Positions 1 to 6,774 of a stretch of DNA of 64,000 nt are shown here, piece by piece (position 1 is the stretch's first letter; every line of letters begins with the position of its first letter). The DNA comes from Streptomyces sp. CB02009. GTDB lineage: Bacteria > Actinomycetota > Actinomycetes > Streptomycetales > Streptomycetaceae. The translations under genes were made by a program, and so were the position numbers. The stretch lies in contig NZ_LIVV01000011.1 in NCBI RefSeq assembly GCF_001905825.1, positions 210,697 through 274,696 on the forward strand, written 5' to 3'. The notes under the pieces are model-generated. The model was not told the origin of the DNA and did no database searches. It was given only the letters and a program-made list of their open reading frames with translations.

Positions 1-77
1 GCTCAACCGCCAAGTCTCCGCCGCCCGGAAGCCCCGCTCCTGCCCAGCTCGCAGAACCAGAAGGAAGCACTCCATGA
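1..77 (+). CDS. 3' end of an upstream element gene (partial)
   Basis: A frame entering from the left edge stays open to a TGA at 75-77. That stop overlaps the ATG of the next gene as ATGA, which is typical translational coupling in this replicon. The visible C-terminus is rich in Pro, Ala and Ser (reads ...STAKSPPPGSPAPAQLAE...). In actinomycete integrative elements the gene before repSA is often a transfer or small accessory gene. That is family knowledge; nothing in these 25 codons identifies the product, and the frame could be chance. Confidence 0.35.
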   Translation, partial: STAKSPPPGSPAPAQLAEPEGSTP

Positions 78-1471
78 TGACCGCCCCAGCCGCCCCGTCG
101 GCGGGATTCGACACTGCCACCCTGAGCGACATGCTCCGGGTCGCTGGGTCCCCCGGCTTCGATCGCTGGAAGGAACAGATCCACCGCACCGGCGGCTGCT
201 CCCACCCCATCCATCTCCAGGGCTGGATCCTCACCCGGGACAAGGCCACCGGCGAGACCCTCCACCGGTACTCCACCGACACCGAACCGGGCGCCCGGCT
301 CCGGATCGCCTGCGGCAACCGCCGGGCCTCCCGTTGCCCCGCCTGCGCCTGGACCTACGCGGGCGACACGTACCACCTCATCCGCGCCGGCCTCGCCGGA
401 GACAGCGCCCGGGACATCCCCGCCGCCGTCCGCGAGCACCCCCGCGTCTTCCTCACCCTCACCGCCCCCTCCTTCGGCCCGGTCCACAACCGCCCCGGCA
501 CCCGGCCCTGTCGCTGCGGCGCCCGTCACGCTGAGGACGACACCGCCCTCGGCACACCGCTCGACCCCGACTCATACGACTACGCCGCCGCCGTCCTCTT
601 CAACAACCACGCCGGGCAGCTCTGGCAGCGATTCACGAACCGCCTCCGCCGGGAGATCGCCGCCACGGCCGGCCTCTCGCAGAGGGAGCTGAAGGCTGTC
701 GCCCGGATCTCGTACGGGAAGGTTGCCGAGTTCCAGAAGCGCGGCGCCGTCCACTTCCACGCCGTCGTCCGCATCGACGGCCCGGACGGTCCCGACTCGC
801 CCCCGCCGTCATGGGCGACCACCGAGCGCCTCACCGATGCCATCCGCACCGCCGCCACCCACGCGTACACGACCGTCACCGTCCCAGCCGTTGGCCATCA
901 GCCGTTACGTCGCCTCCGCTGGGGCACCCAGCTCGACATCCGGCCCGTGAAGGCGTTCGGCGACGGCTCCGACATCACCGAACAGGCCGTCGCCTCGTAC
1001 ATCGCCAAGTACGCCACCAAGGCCGCCGAGACCACTGGCAGCCTCGACCGGCGCATCGGCAACCGTGAGGCTCTCGTCCTCCTCGGCGTCCCCGACCACA
1101 CCCGCCGCCTTGTCGAAGCCTGCTTCGACCTCGACCCGCTGTATCCGGACCGCCGCCTCCTCGCCTGGGCCCACATGCTCGGCTTCCGGGGCCACTTCTC
1201 CACCAAGTCCCGCCAGTACTCCACCACCCTGAGCGAACTCCGCCAGACCCGCGCCGACTACCGCGCCGCCCAGGAACGCACCGCCCGCGGCCTCGACGAC
1301 GTCGAGCCGGACACCGTCCTCGTCCTCACCTCCTGGACGTACGCCGGACACGGCCACTCCCCCGGTGAGGCCGCCCTCGCCGCCTCGATCGCCCGGGACA
1401 TCCAGCTCAACCGTGAGACCGCCCGCGAAGCCCTACGCGACCAACTCGCCCTGGAAGGAGCACCTGCATGA
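74..1471 (+). CDS. repSA: RepSA-type replication initiator
   Basis: This 465-residue protein should start rolling-circle replication of the excised element by nicking its origin. A Cys-rich section (CGNRRASRCPAC, residues about 76-90) resembles the zinc-binding part of RepSA proteins. The segment GAVHFHAVVRIDG near residue 226 fits the His-x-His metal motif of HUH nickases. SYIAKYATKAAE near 310 supplies a candidate nicking Tyr. The ATG at 74 overlaps the stop of an upstream frame, and an AAGGAAG ribosome site lies 8 bases before it; ATG at 77 is an alternative start. The stop overlaps the excisionase start by 4 bases, so the three genes are probably co-translated. Confidence 0.85.
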   Translation: MMTAPAAPSAGFDTATLSDMLRVAGSPGFDRWKEQIHRTGGCSHPIHLQGWILTRDKATGETLHRYSTDTEPGARLRIACGNRRASRCPACAWTYAGDTYHLIRAGLAGDSARDIPAAVREHPRVFLTLTAPSFGPVHNRPGTRPCRCGARHAEDDTALGTPLDPDSYDYAAAVLFNNHAGQLWQRFTNRLRREIAATAGLSQRELKAVARISYGKVAEFQKRGAVHFHAVVRIDGPDGPDSPPPSWATTERLTDAIRTAATHAYTTVTVPAVGHQPLRRLRWGTQLDIRPVKAFGDGSDITEQAVASYIAKYATKAAETTGSLDRRIGNREALVLLGVPDHTRRLVEACFDLDPLYPDRRLLAWAHMLGFRGHFSTKSRQYSTTLSELRQTRADYRAAQERTARGLDDVEPDTVLVLTSWTYAGHGHSPGEAALAASIARDIQLNRETAREALRDQLALEGAPA

Positions 1472-1677
1472 CCGACCGACTGCTGACCGTGGGCCAGGCC
1501 GCCGAACTCCTCGGCACCACCGAGAGGTTCCCGCGTCGCCTCATCGCCGAGCGCCGGATCGTCTTCATCAAGGTGGGACGGCATGTCCGCATCCCTGAGC
1601 GGGCCTTGGAGGAATTCGTCGCTGCCCACACCGTCCAGCCGATCGCCACTCCTCGCCGATTCGCGGCGGTGGCCTGA
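1468..1677 (+). CDS. xis: Excisionase, MerR-like helix-turn-helix (Xis)
   Basis: A 69-residue DNA-binding protein of the excisionase family. The pattern LLTVGQAAELLGTTERFPRRLIAERRIVFIKVG followed by HVRIPERALEEF is the usual winged helix-turn-helix of AICE Xis proteins. It should bend DNA at the attachment site and direct the integrase toward excision. Its start overlaps repSA (ATGA) and its stop overlaps the int start (TGATG), so dosage is probably linked to both neighbours. Confidence 0.85.
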   Translation: MTDRLLTVGQAAELLGTTERFPRRLIAERRIVFIKVGRHVRIPERALEEFVAAHTVQPIATPRRFAAVA

Positions 1678-2813
1678 TGGCGAACACCAAGGGAAAGCGG
1701 CGACGCTTCGGTGCCGTGCGCAAGCTGCCGTCAGGGCGGTTCCAGGCTCGCTATCAGGGGCCCGACGGGATCACGCGATCGGCTCCCGAGACGTTCGCCT
1801 CGCAGACCGATGCCGATCGGTGGCTCGTCCGCAAGGAAGCGGAGATCATCGACGGCAAGTGGAAGAACCCGGACGACAAGGTTCTCTTCGGGGTGTACGC
1901 CGACGCATGGTTCAAGGAGCGCGACTACGCCGCGACCACCCGCGAGCGCAACGGCAGCGCACTGCGGCTCCACATCCTGCCGACCTTCGCGAACGTGGTC
2001 CTGAGTGAGATCACCACACCGCAGATCCGTCGCTGGCGTGCCGGCCTCCTGGAGTCCGGTGTCGGTGAGCCGACGGTCGCCAAGGCTTACCAGATCCTCC
2101 GCGCCATCATGAACACCGCGGTCGACGACGAGCTGATCCAGCGCAATCCCTGCCGCATCAAGGGCGCCGGAGCGGCCAAGACAGCTGAGCGGCCGTTCCT
2201 CGACGTCGCCGAGGTCTTCCAGCTCGCCGACGCCGTGCCGGCGCGCTTCCGGGTGTTCATCCTGCTGGCTGCCTTCACCGGGCTCCGCTTCGGAGAGCTC
2301 GCCGCGCTTCAGCGCCATGACGTCGACCTCGACCGGCGGACCGTCGCCGTACGGCGTTCTCTGGCCGAGACCCGTACCGACGGCATCCTGGTCAAGACGC
2401 CCAAGAGCGCGGCCGGTGTGCGTACCGTCGCCTTCCCGGCCTCGCTGGCGGAGAGCCTGGCCACTCATCTCGCCGTCTACGCCGAGCCGGGTCGGACCGG
2501 GCTGGTCTTCACCGGAGCCCGCGGCGGGCAGCTGCGCCGGAACAACTTCCGCCGGCTGTGGCTGCGGGCCCTGAAGGACACCGGCCTCCGCGACGTCCAT
2601 TTCCACGATCTGCGCCACACCGGGAACACCCTCGCCGCGACCGGCGGCGCCACGACACGTGAGCTGATGCAGCGGATGGGGCACTCGTCGGTGCGGGCCG
2701 CGCTGATCTATCAGCACCTGGTGAACGGGCGTGACCACGCCATCGCCGCCCATGTTGATGAGCAGATCAAGAAAGTCCGGCCGGGCGAGTCCGGCGACGC
2801 ATCTGGCACGTAA
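1677..2813 (+). CDS. int: Tyrosine site-specific integrase
   Basis: A 378-residue tyrosine recombinase. The N-terminus (about 1-60) looks like the arm-site binding domain, residues about 65-165 are the SAM-like core-binding domain, and the rest is catalytic. Catalytic residues are visible: R204 in TGLRFGEL, K243 in TPKSAAG, H310 and R313 in HDLRH, H336 in MGHSS, and the nucleophile Y345 in ALIYQHL. All are present, so the enzyme looks functional. The gene ends 100 bases from the 3' end of tRNA-Val, where attP/attB recombination is expected. The start overlaps the xis stop by one base. Confidence 0.92.
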   Translation: MANTKGKRRRFGAVRKLPSGRFQARYQGPDGITRSAPETFASQTDADRWLVRKEAEIIDGKWKNPDDKVLFGVYADAWFKERDYAATTRERNGSALRLHILPTFANVVLSEITTPQIRRWRAGLLESGVGEPTVAKAYQILRAIMNTAVDDELIQRNPCRIKGAGAAKTAERPFLDVAEVFQLADAVPARFRVFILLAAFTGLRFGELAALQRHDVDLDRRTVAVRRSLAETRTDGILVKTPKSAAGVRTVAFPASLAESLATHLAVYAEPGRTGLVFTGARGGQLRRNNFRRLWLRALKDTGLRDVHFHDLRHTGNTLAATGGATTRELMQRMGHSSVRAALIYQHLVNGRDHAIAAHVDEQIKKVRPGESGDASGT

Positions 2814-2856
2814 CTGGCACGGCGCCGCTCCGCCGCCTCCCCACCCAAAGAACGAC

Positions 2857-2899
2857 AAAGGCCCAGGCTCCCGGTTCAATACCGGTGACCTGGGCCTTT
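2857..2899. terminator. Bidirectional hairpin terminator between int and tRNA-Val
   Basis: AAAGGCCCAGG (2857-2867) pairs perfectly with CCTGGGCCTTT (2889-2899). A second inner stem, CCGGT/ACCGG, lies inside the loop. A-rich and T-rich ends flank both sides, so it could stop transcription of int from the left and of the tRNA gene from the right. Confidence 0.75.
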
Positions 2900-2913
2900 G
2901 TCTATCTACCTGC

Positions 2914-2960
2914 TGGTGGGCGCGGACGGTTTCGAACCGCCGACATCTGCTTTGTAAGAG
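2914..2960. other. Probable attachment site junction in the tRNA 3' half
   Basis: The integrase gene points at the 3' end of this tRNA, so the 3' half from the anticodon loop (near 2950-2957) through CCA was probably brought in by the element as an identical copy. The chromosome would supply the 5' half. The true core length needs the second junction, which lies left of the window. Confidence 0.5.
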
Positions 2961-2988
2961 CAGCGCTCTACCCCTGAGCTACGCACCC
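2914..2988 (-). tRNA. tRNA-Val, anticodon TAC
   Basis: Read on the minus strand this folds as a full cloverleaf: acceptor GGGTGCG/CGCGCCC with one G-U pair, D arm GCTC/GAGC, anticodon stem CTGCT/AGCAG with loop CTTACAA, and T arm GGCGG-TTCGAAA-CCGTC. The anticodon TAC reads the GTA valine codon. The mature body is 2917-2988, and CCA is encoded at 2914-2916. The gene sits directly beside the integrase. Confidence 0.95.
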
Positions 2989-3165
2989 GTGGAGGAGGCA
3001 TCAGCCTACATGGCGCATGGGTGGGTGCCGCAAACCGATACCTCCCGGTGCGGGGGGTATCCCCACCCCCGGGACGGTGGGTCGCCGGATCGTGACGGCG
3101 GGTGGTGGGGTCGTACGGTCGGGGGACTGTCCGCGTTACTGGTTTCTTGTGGGGGTCTCGGCGTC

Positions 3166-3933
3166 ATGGCTGCTGTCCGTCGTCCGTTCCGCGTCCTGCT
3201 CGCCTCCGGTGGAGTGCTGGTCGCCTCTCTCGCGCTCGTCGGGTGCGGCTCGGATGTCGAGGGGGCGCCTGTGGAGCGGAAGACGTTCGCCTTCGCCGGC
3301 GACGCGCTCACCGTCGACTCCGACAACTCCGAGCTCGTGATCACCCCCGCCGACATCGACGACGTACGCGTCGAGCGGCAGGTAGACGGCTGGGTGTTCA
3401 TGGGGTCCGGGCCCGATCCCGAGTGGAAGCTCGTCGACGGGAAGCTGACCCTGCGGGTCAACTGCAACGGCGTCTCCTCCCACTGCGACGCCCTCCACCG
3501 GATCCAGGTCCCCCGCGATGTCGCCGTCACCGTCGACAACGACAACGGGCGCGTCACCGCCGACGGCTTCGCCACCCCGATGAAGGTGCGCTCCGACAAC
3601 GGCGACGTCCGCGTCCGCGAGGCCGGCGGGCCGCTCGACATCGGCACCGAGAACGGTGACGTCACCGTCGATCCCGGAGCCACCGCCCCCGAGGTCGTCG
3701 CCCGGTCCGACAACGGCGACGTCCGCATCGCCCTCGGCACCGTCCCCCGCCGCGTCGACGTCGTCACCGACAACGGCGACGTCCACGTCTCCGTCCCCAC
3801 CGCCGAGTACGAGGTGACCGGCGCCAGCGACAACGGCGACGTCCGCATCGACGTCCCCCGCCGCGACAAGAGCGGGCACTCCGTGAACGTCCGCAGCGAC
3901 AACGGTGACGTCTCCGTCCTCACGGCGAACTGA
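3166..3933 (+). CDS. DUF4097-like beta-repeat lipoprotein
   Basis: A 255-residue exported lipoprotein. The N-terminus is a lipoprotein signal with lipobox LALVGC followed by GSDVEG. The body resembles DUF4097 adhesin-like proteins, which form a right-handed beta-solenoid. From about residue 125 the motif S/T-D-N-G-D-V recurs six times at roughly 20-residue steps (SDNGDVRV, TENGDVTV, SDNGDVRI, TDNGDVHV, SDNGDVRI, SDNGDVSV), each probably one solenoid turn. The function of this family is unknown. The ATG at 3166 is chosen because GGGGG lies 10 bases upstream and the signal peptide begins there. The gene stands alone. Confidence 0.8.
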   Translation: MAAVRRPFRVLLASGGVLVASLALVGCGSDVEGAPVERKTFAFAGDALTVDSDNSELVITPADIDDVRVERQVDGWVFMGSGPDPEWKLVDGKLTLRVNCNGVSSHCDALHRIQVPRDVAVTVDNDNGRVTADGFATPMKVRSDNGDVRVREAGGPLDIGTENGDVTVDPGATAPEVVARSDNGDVRIALGTVPRRVDVVTDNGDVHVSVPTAEYEVTGASDNGDVRIDVPRRDKSGHSVNVRSDNGDVSVLTAN

Positions 3934-4010
3934 CCGGCCCGTATGTTCGTCCTTACCGGGTGGGAGAATGAACCGGACCGGGCACGGCGGACACAGCACG
4001 GGAGAGGTAC

Positions 4011-5429
4011 GTGGCGGCGAGCGACGCGAGGGGGGCGAGCGGCGTCCGGCGTCGTGACGCGCCAAGCCGGGGGCAGACCCCATCCGAAGGCGGCCCGCGG
4101 CCGGGGACGACCGGGCTCCGGCTCGCCCTCGCCCTTCCGCTGCTCGTCGGCGCCCTGCTGCCGCACGCCTTCGCCGGCGGCGGCACCCGCCGCTGGTTCG
4201 GCGGACGCGGCGAGAGCCAGCGCGCCGAGGCCCAGGCCGCCAAGGACGCCGCCGCTGCCGCCTTCTACGAGCTCGACACCGCCCAGCGCGGGCTCCGCAT
4301 CTCCATCGAGACCATCACCGCCGTCGACAGCTCCCCCGAGACGCGCCGCGCCGTCGAGGGCTTCGAGGCCCTCGGACGCCGTATCGACGAGGTCAGCCAC
4401 ACCTACATCAGCGCCGTCGACGCCCACGACCTCGACCGGGACGAGCTCGACGCCGCGACCGCCGTCCGGGCCCGCTCCGAACTGACCCGCGCCAAGGACG
4501 AGCTGGACCGCGTGAAGGGCGAGCTCGACCGGTTCGAGGCGGGGCTCACCCCGCTCCTCGGGCAGGCCGAGACCCAGCTCGCCCGCCTCGCCCCCGCCGT
4601 CGAGCGGGCCCGGCAGGCCCTGCGCGGCGCGAGCGGCGCCCTCGACTCCGTACGCGAGAGCGGGCTGCGCGCCGACGACCTCGCCGCCCGGCTCGCCGCC
4701 CTCGGGCCCGAGCTCACCCGGCTCAACGAGGGCGCCGGGCGCCACGGCGTCCCCGAGACCCTGCAGCGCGCCGACAGGGTGCTGCGCGACGCCGAAGCCG
4801 TACGGGCCGAGGCCGAGCGGCTCCCCGCGCGGGCCGCCGAGATCGACCGGCGCCTCGTCTCCCTCCGCACCCGCACCGAGGCCCTCACCACGCGCACCGG
4901 TGGCGTCGAACCGATCCTCTCCGAGCTCCGGCGGCGCTTCACCGCACCCTGCTGGCAGGACCTCCAGCACGTGCCCGAGCAGGCCGCCACCACGCTCCGG
5001 CAGGCCGAGGAACGGCTCGCCGAAGCCGGCAGGGCGCGCGCCGAGCAGCGCTGGCCGGACGCCACCTCGCTGCTCTCCACCGTCCGCGCGCTGCTCGACT
5101 CCACCGACGAGGCCGTCTCCGCCGCCGGCGACCGGCTGCGCCGCCTCGAAGCCGTCGCCAAGGACCCCAAGGCGGAGATCGACCGCGCCCGGTTCGCGGT
5201 ACGGGACGCCCAGCGCCTCGCGATGGCCGGACGCAGCACCCCCGACCCGCGCCACGCGCGGCCCCTCGACGAGGCCGTCGCCCGCATCGACCGCGCGGTC
5301 GACACCCTGGAGGGCCGCCACCCGGACTACTGGCACTTCCTGACCGAACTCGAGGCCGTACGGGCCACGGCCGCGCACGTCGTCGGCCAGATCAGGGAGG
5401 ACCGCGGCGGCGCCACCGGACAGCAGTGA
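4011..5429 (+). CDS. Membrane-anchored or secreted coiled-coil protein of unknown function
   Basis: A 472-residue protein with an Arg-rich start, then one hydrophobic segment at about residues 36-55 (GLRLALALPLLVGALLPHAF), a signal or anchor. The rest is almost entirely alpha-helical with heptad-like Leu/Ala and Glu/Arg patterns (for example SELTRAKDELDRVKGELDRFEAG), so a long coiled coil is likely. It recalls the C-terminal helical part of Streptomyces TPM-domain proteins, but no TPM domain is present. That comparison is from memory. GTG at 4011 follows a good GGAGAGG site. No catalytic motif is visible. Confidence 0.75.
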   Translation: MAASDARGASGVRRRDAPSRGQTPSEGGPRPGTTGLRLALALPLLVGALLPHAFAGGGTRRWFGGRGESQRAEAQAAKDAAAAAFYELDTAQRGLRISIETITAVDSSPETRRAVEGFEALGRRIDEVSHTYISAVDAHDLDRDELDAATAVRARSELTRAKDELDRVKGELDRFEAGLTPLLGQAETQLARLAPAVERARQALRGASGALDSVRESGLRADDLAARLAALGPELTRLNEGAGRHGVPETLQRADRVLRDAEAVRAEAERLPARAAEIDRRLVSLRTRTEALTTRTGGVEPILSELRRRFTAPCWQDLQHVPEQAATTLRQAEERLAEAGRARAEQRWPDATSLLSTVRALLDSTDEAVSAAGDRLRRLEAVAKDPKAEIDRARFAVRDAQRLAMAGRSTPDPRHARPLDEAVARIDRAVDTLEGRHPDYWHFLTELEAVRATAAHVVGQIREDRGGATGQQ

Positions 5430-5496
5430 GGAGGGGAGCGACGCGTCGCGGTCGGGTCCCCTGCCCCCGGCCGGGCGCAGGCTCTAGCCTGTTCCC

Positions 5497-5715
5497 ATGC
5501 CTCGTTACGAATTCCGCTGCCGGACCTGCGGCGACACCTTTGAGCTCAGCCGGCCCATGGCCGAGTCCTCCGACCCGGCCTCCTGCCCCGCCGGGCACGA
5601 CGACACCGTCAAGCTGCTCTCGGCCGTGGCCGTCGGCGGCTCCGCCTCCGCCGCCCCCGCGCCGAGCGGTGGCGGGGGTGGCGGAGGCTGCTGCGGTGGC
5701 GGTTGCTGCGGCTGA
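5497..5715 (+). CDS. FmdB-family zinc-ribbon protein with Cys-rich tail
   Basis: A 72-residue protein. The N-terminus MPRYEFRCRTCGDTFEL is the FmdB regulatory-protein zinc ribbon (C8-x2-C11), completed by C29 in ASCPAGHDD, where H33 may replace the usual fourth Cys. A linker of Ala/Ser/Pro leads to a glycine run ending CCGGGCCG, a tight four-cysteine cluster. Small FmdB proteins are widespread; their molecular role is poorly known. The extra Cys cluster suggests metal binding, which is inference. Confidence 0.85.
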   Translation: MPRYEFRCRTCGDTFELSRPMAESSDPASCPAGHDDTVKLLSAVAVGGSASAAPAPSGGGGGGGCCGGGCCG

Positions 5716-5775
5716 TCCCGGTCGGCCCGTAATTGCGGCCCGTAGATCCGGTCGGTTCCTGTCAGTCCCGGTCGG

Positions 5776-6774
5776 TCAGACCGCTGCCGCCGCCCTGAAG
5801 CGGCGCAGGATCTCCTCCCCCGCCGCGACCCCGCGTTCCGCCAGGACGTCGAGGTGGGGGGCCGTCCAGTCGCTCTCGGCCAGTTCGCCGTGGCCCGGGC
5901 GCCACGCCCGGTCCGCGGCGAGCAGCAGGTCCGCGTCCAGGAGCGAGTCGCCGGCCGCGAGGGTGAGCGAGGCGCCGGTGCGGCGGGCGACCTCGCGGAC
6001 GGCCGCGCTCTTGGTGAGCGGCTTCGGTACGGCGTACACCTTGCGGCCCTGGAGCGAGACCGTCCAGCCGCGCTCCCCCGCCCAGGCGCCGAAGCGCTCC
6101 AGCCAGTCCTCGGGCAGCCGTTCCCGCTCGACGACGAGGTACGCGAAAAGGTCCTCGGCCACGCGGTGCTTGCGTACCCAGGACAGGTCCGTGGTCGCGG
6201 TGAGGTAGGCGCGGATCTCGGAGAGCGGCGCGCACTCCTCCGCGAGCCTGCGGATCACCGAGGCGTGCCAGTCGGCGTCGGTGACGCCGTCGACGAGGAT
6301 GTGCCCGCCGTTGGCGCAGATCGCGTACTTCGGTGCGCCGCCGGGGAGTTGGATGCGCTGGTACTGCTTGCGCGTCCGCGTGGTGGTGGGGACGAAGACG
6401 GCCTCGCCGGTCAGTCGCTCCAGCAGTCCCGCCGCGTGCTCGGTCATGTACGAGAGCGGCCTGGACTCGTGGACCTCGACGCAGAGCAGCCGGGGCGCCT
6501 GGGCGTCGGGCATGCCGAGGGCCAGCGCCGCGGACGAGTAGATGAGGGTGCGGTCGAGGTCGCTCGCGACCAGGACGGGGGCGGGGGCGGAAGCGGGGGC
6601 GGAACCCTCGGCCGGGACCGAGGCCGGGACCGTGTTCGGGGCCTGGGCCGTGCTCGGGGCCTGGGGCGGAATCGGGGCCTTCGTCGTCGTCGTCACGCTC
6701 GTGGTCGTACCCGTCGTCTCGGTCGTCCTACCGGTCGTGCCCGTGGCCGTGTTCGTCCCGCTCTCCGTACTCAC
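5776..6774 (-). CDS. HAD-superfamily hydrolase of the ter operon
   Basis: A 332-residue protein. A Thr/Pro/Ala-rich low-complexity leader covers about the first 60 residues. A HAD phosphohydrolase follows, with motif I LVASDLDRTL (nucleophile and acid Asp), a cap region, and motif IV LAAGDSLLDADLL. HAD enzymes of this kind occur in ter clusters and are predicted to dephosphorylate a small metabolite. The GTG start overlaps the stop of the phosphoribosyltransferase gene (GTGA), so the two are translationally coupled and likely act in the same pathway. Start position inside the leader is uncertain, because HAD folding needs only residues after about 65. Confidence 0.82.
   Translation of the reverse strand: MSTESGTNTATGTTGRTTETTGTTTSVTTTTKAPIPPQAPSTAQAPNTVPASVPAEGSAPASAPAPVLVASDLDRTLIYSSAALALGMPDAQAPRLLCVEVHESRPLSYMTEHAAGLLERLTGEAVFVPTTTRTRKQYQRIQLPGGAPKYAICANGGHILVDGVTDADWHASVIRRLAEECAPLSEIRAYLTATTDLSWVRKHRVAEDLFAYLVVERERLPEDWLERFGAWAGERGWTVSLQGRKVYAVPKPLTKSAAVREVARRTGASLTLAAGDSLLDADLLLAADRAWRPGHGELAESDWTAPHLDVLAERGVAAGEEILRRFRAAAAV

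Larger units (their letters stand above)
1..2960 (+). mobile_element. Right end of an actinomycete integrative and conjugative element (AICE)
   Basis: The genes repSA, xis and int are packed head to tail with 4-base and 1-base overlaps and end next to a tRNA gene. This is the standard replication and integration module of pSAM2/SLP1-type elements. The element runs off the left edge, so its transfer genes and other attachment site are not visible. The right boundary should lie inside the tRNA-Val gene, because these integrases recombine at the 3' part of a tRNA. The exact core cannot be fixed from one junction. Confidence 0.75.

Noticed and set aside
3580..3915. Regular DNA repeats that might be a CRISPR array
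   Set aside because: They are codons of the DNGDV protein repeat. Spacers are translated, short and similar to each other.
3006..5378. A 790-codon open frame on the minus strand
   Set aside because: It is antisense to two credible genes, has Gly/Val/Arg-rich shadow composition and no domain. High GC makes long antisense frames common.
5716..5775. Three CCGGTCGG words after the FmdB gene as an operator
   Set aside because: Short GC words recur by chance here, and the spot lies between convergent gene ends where an operator is unlikely.
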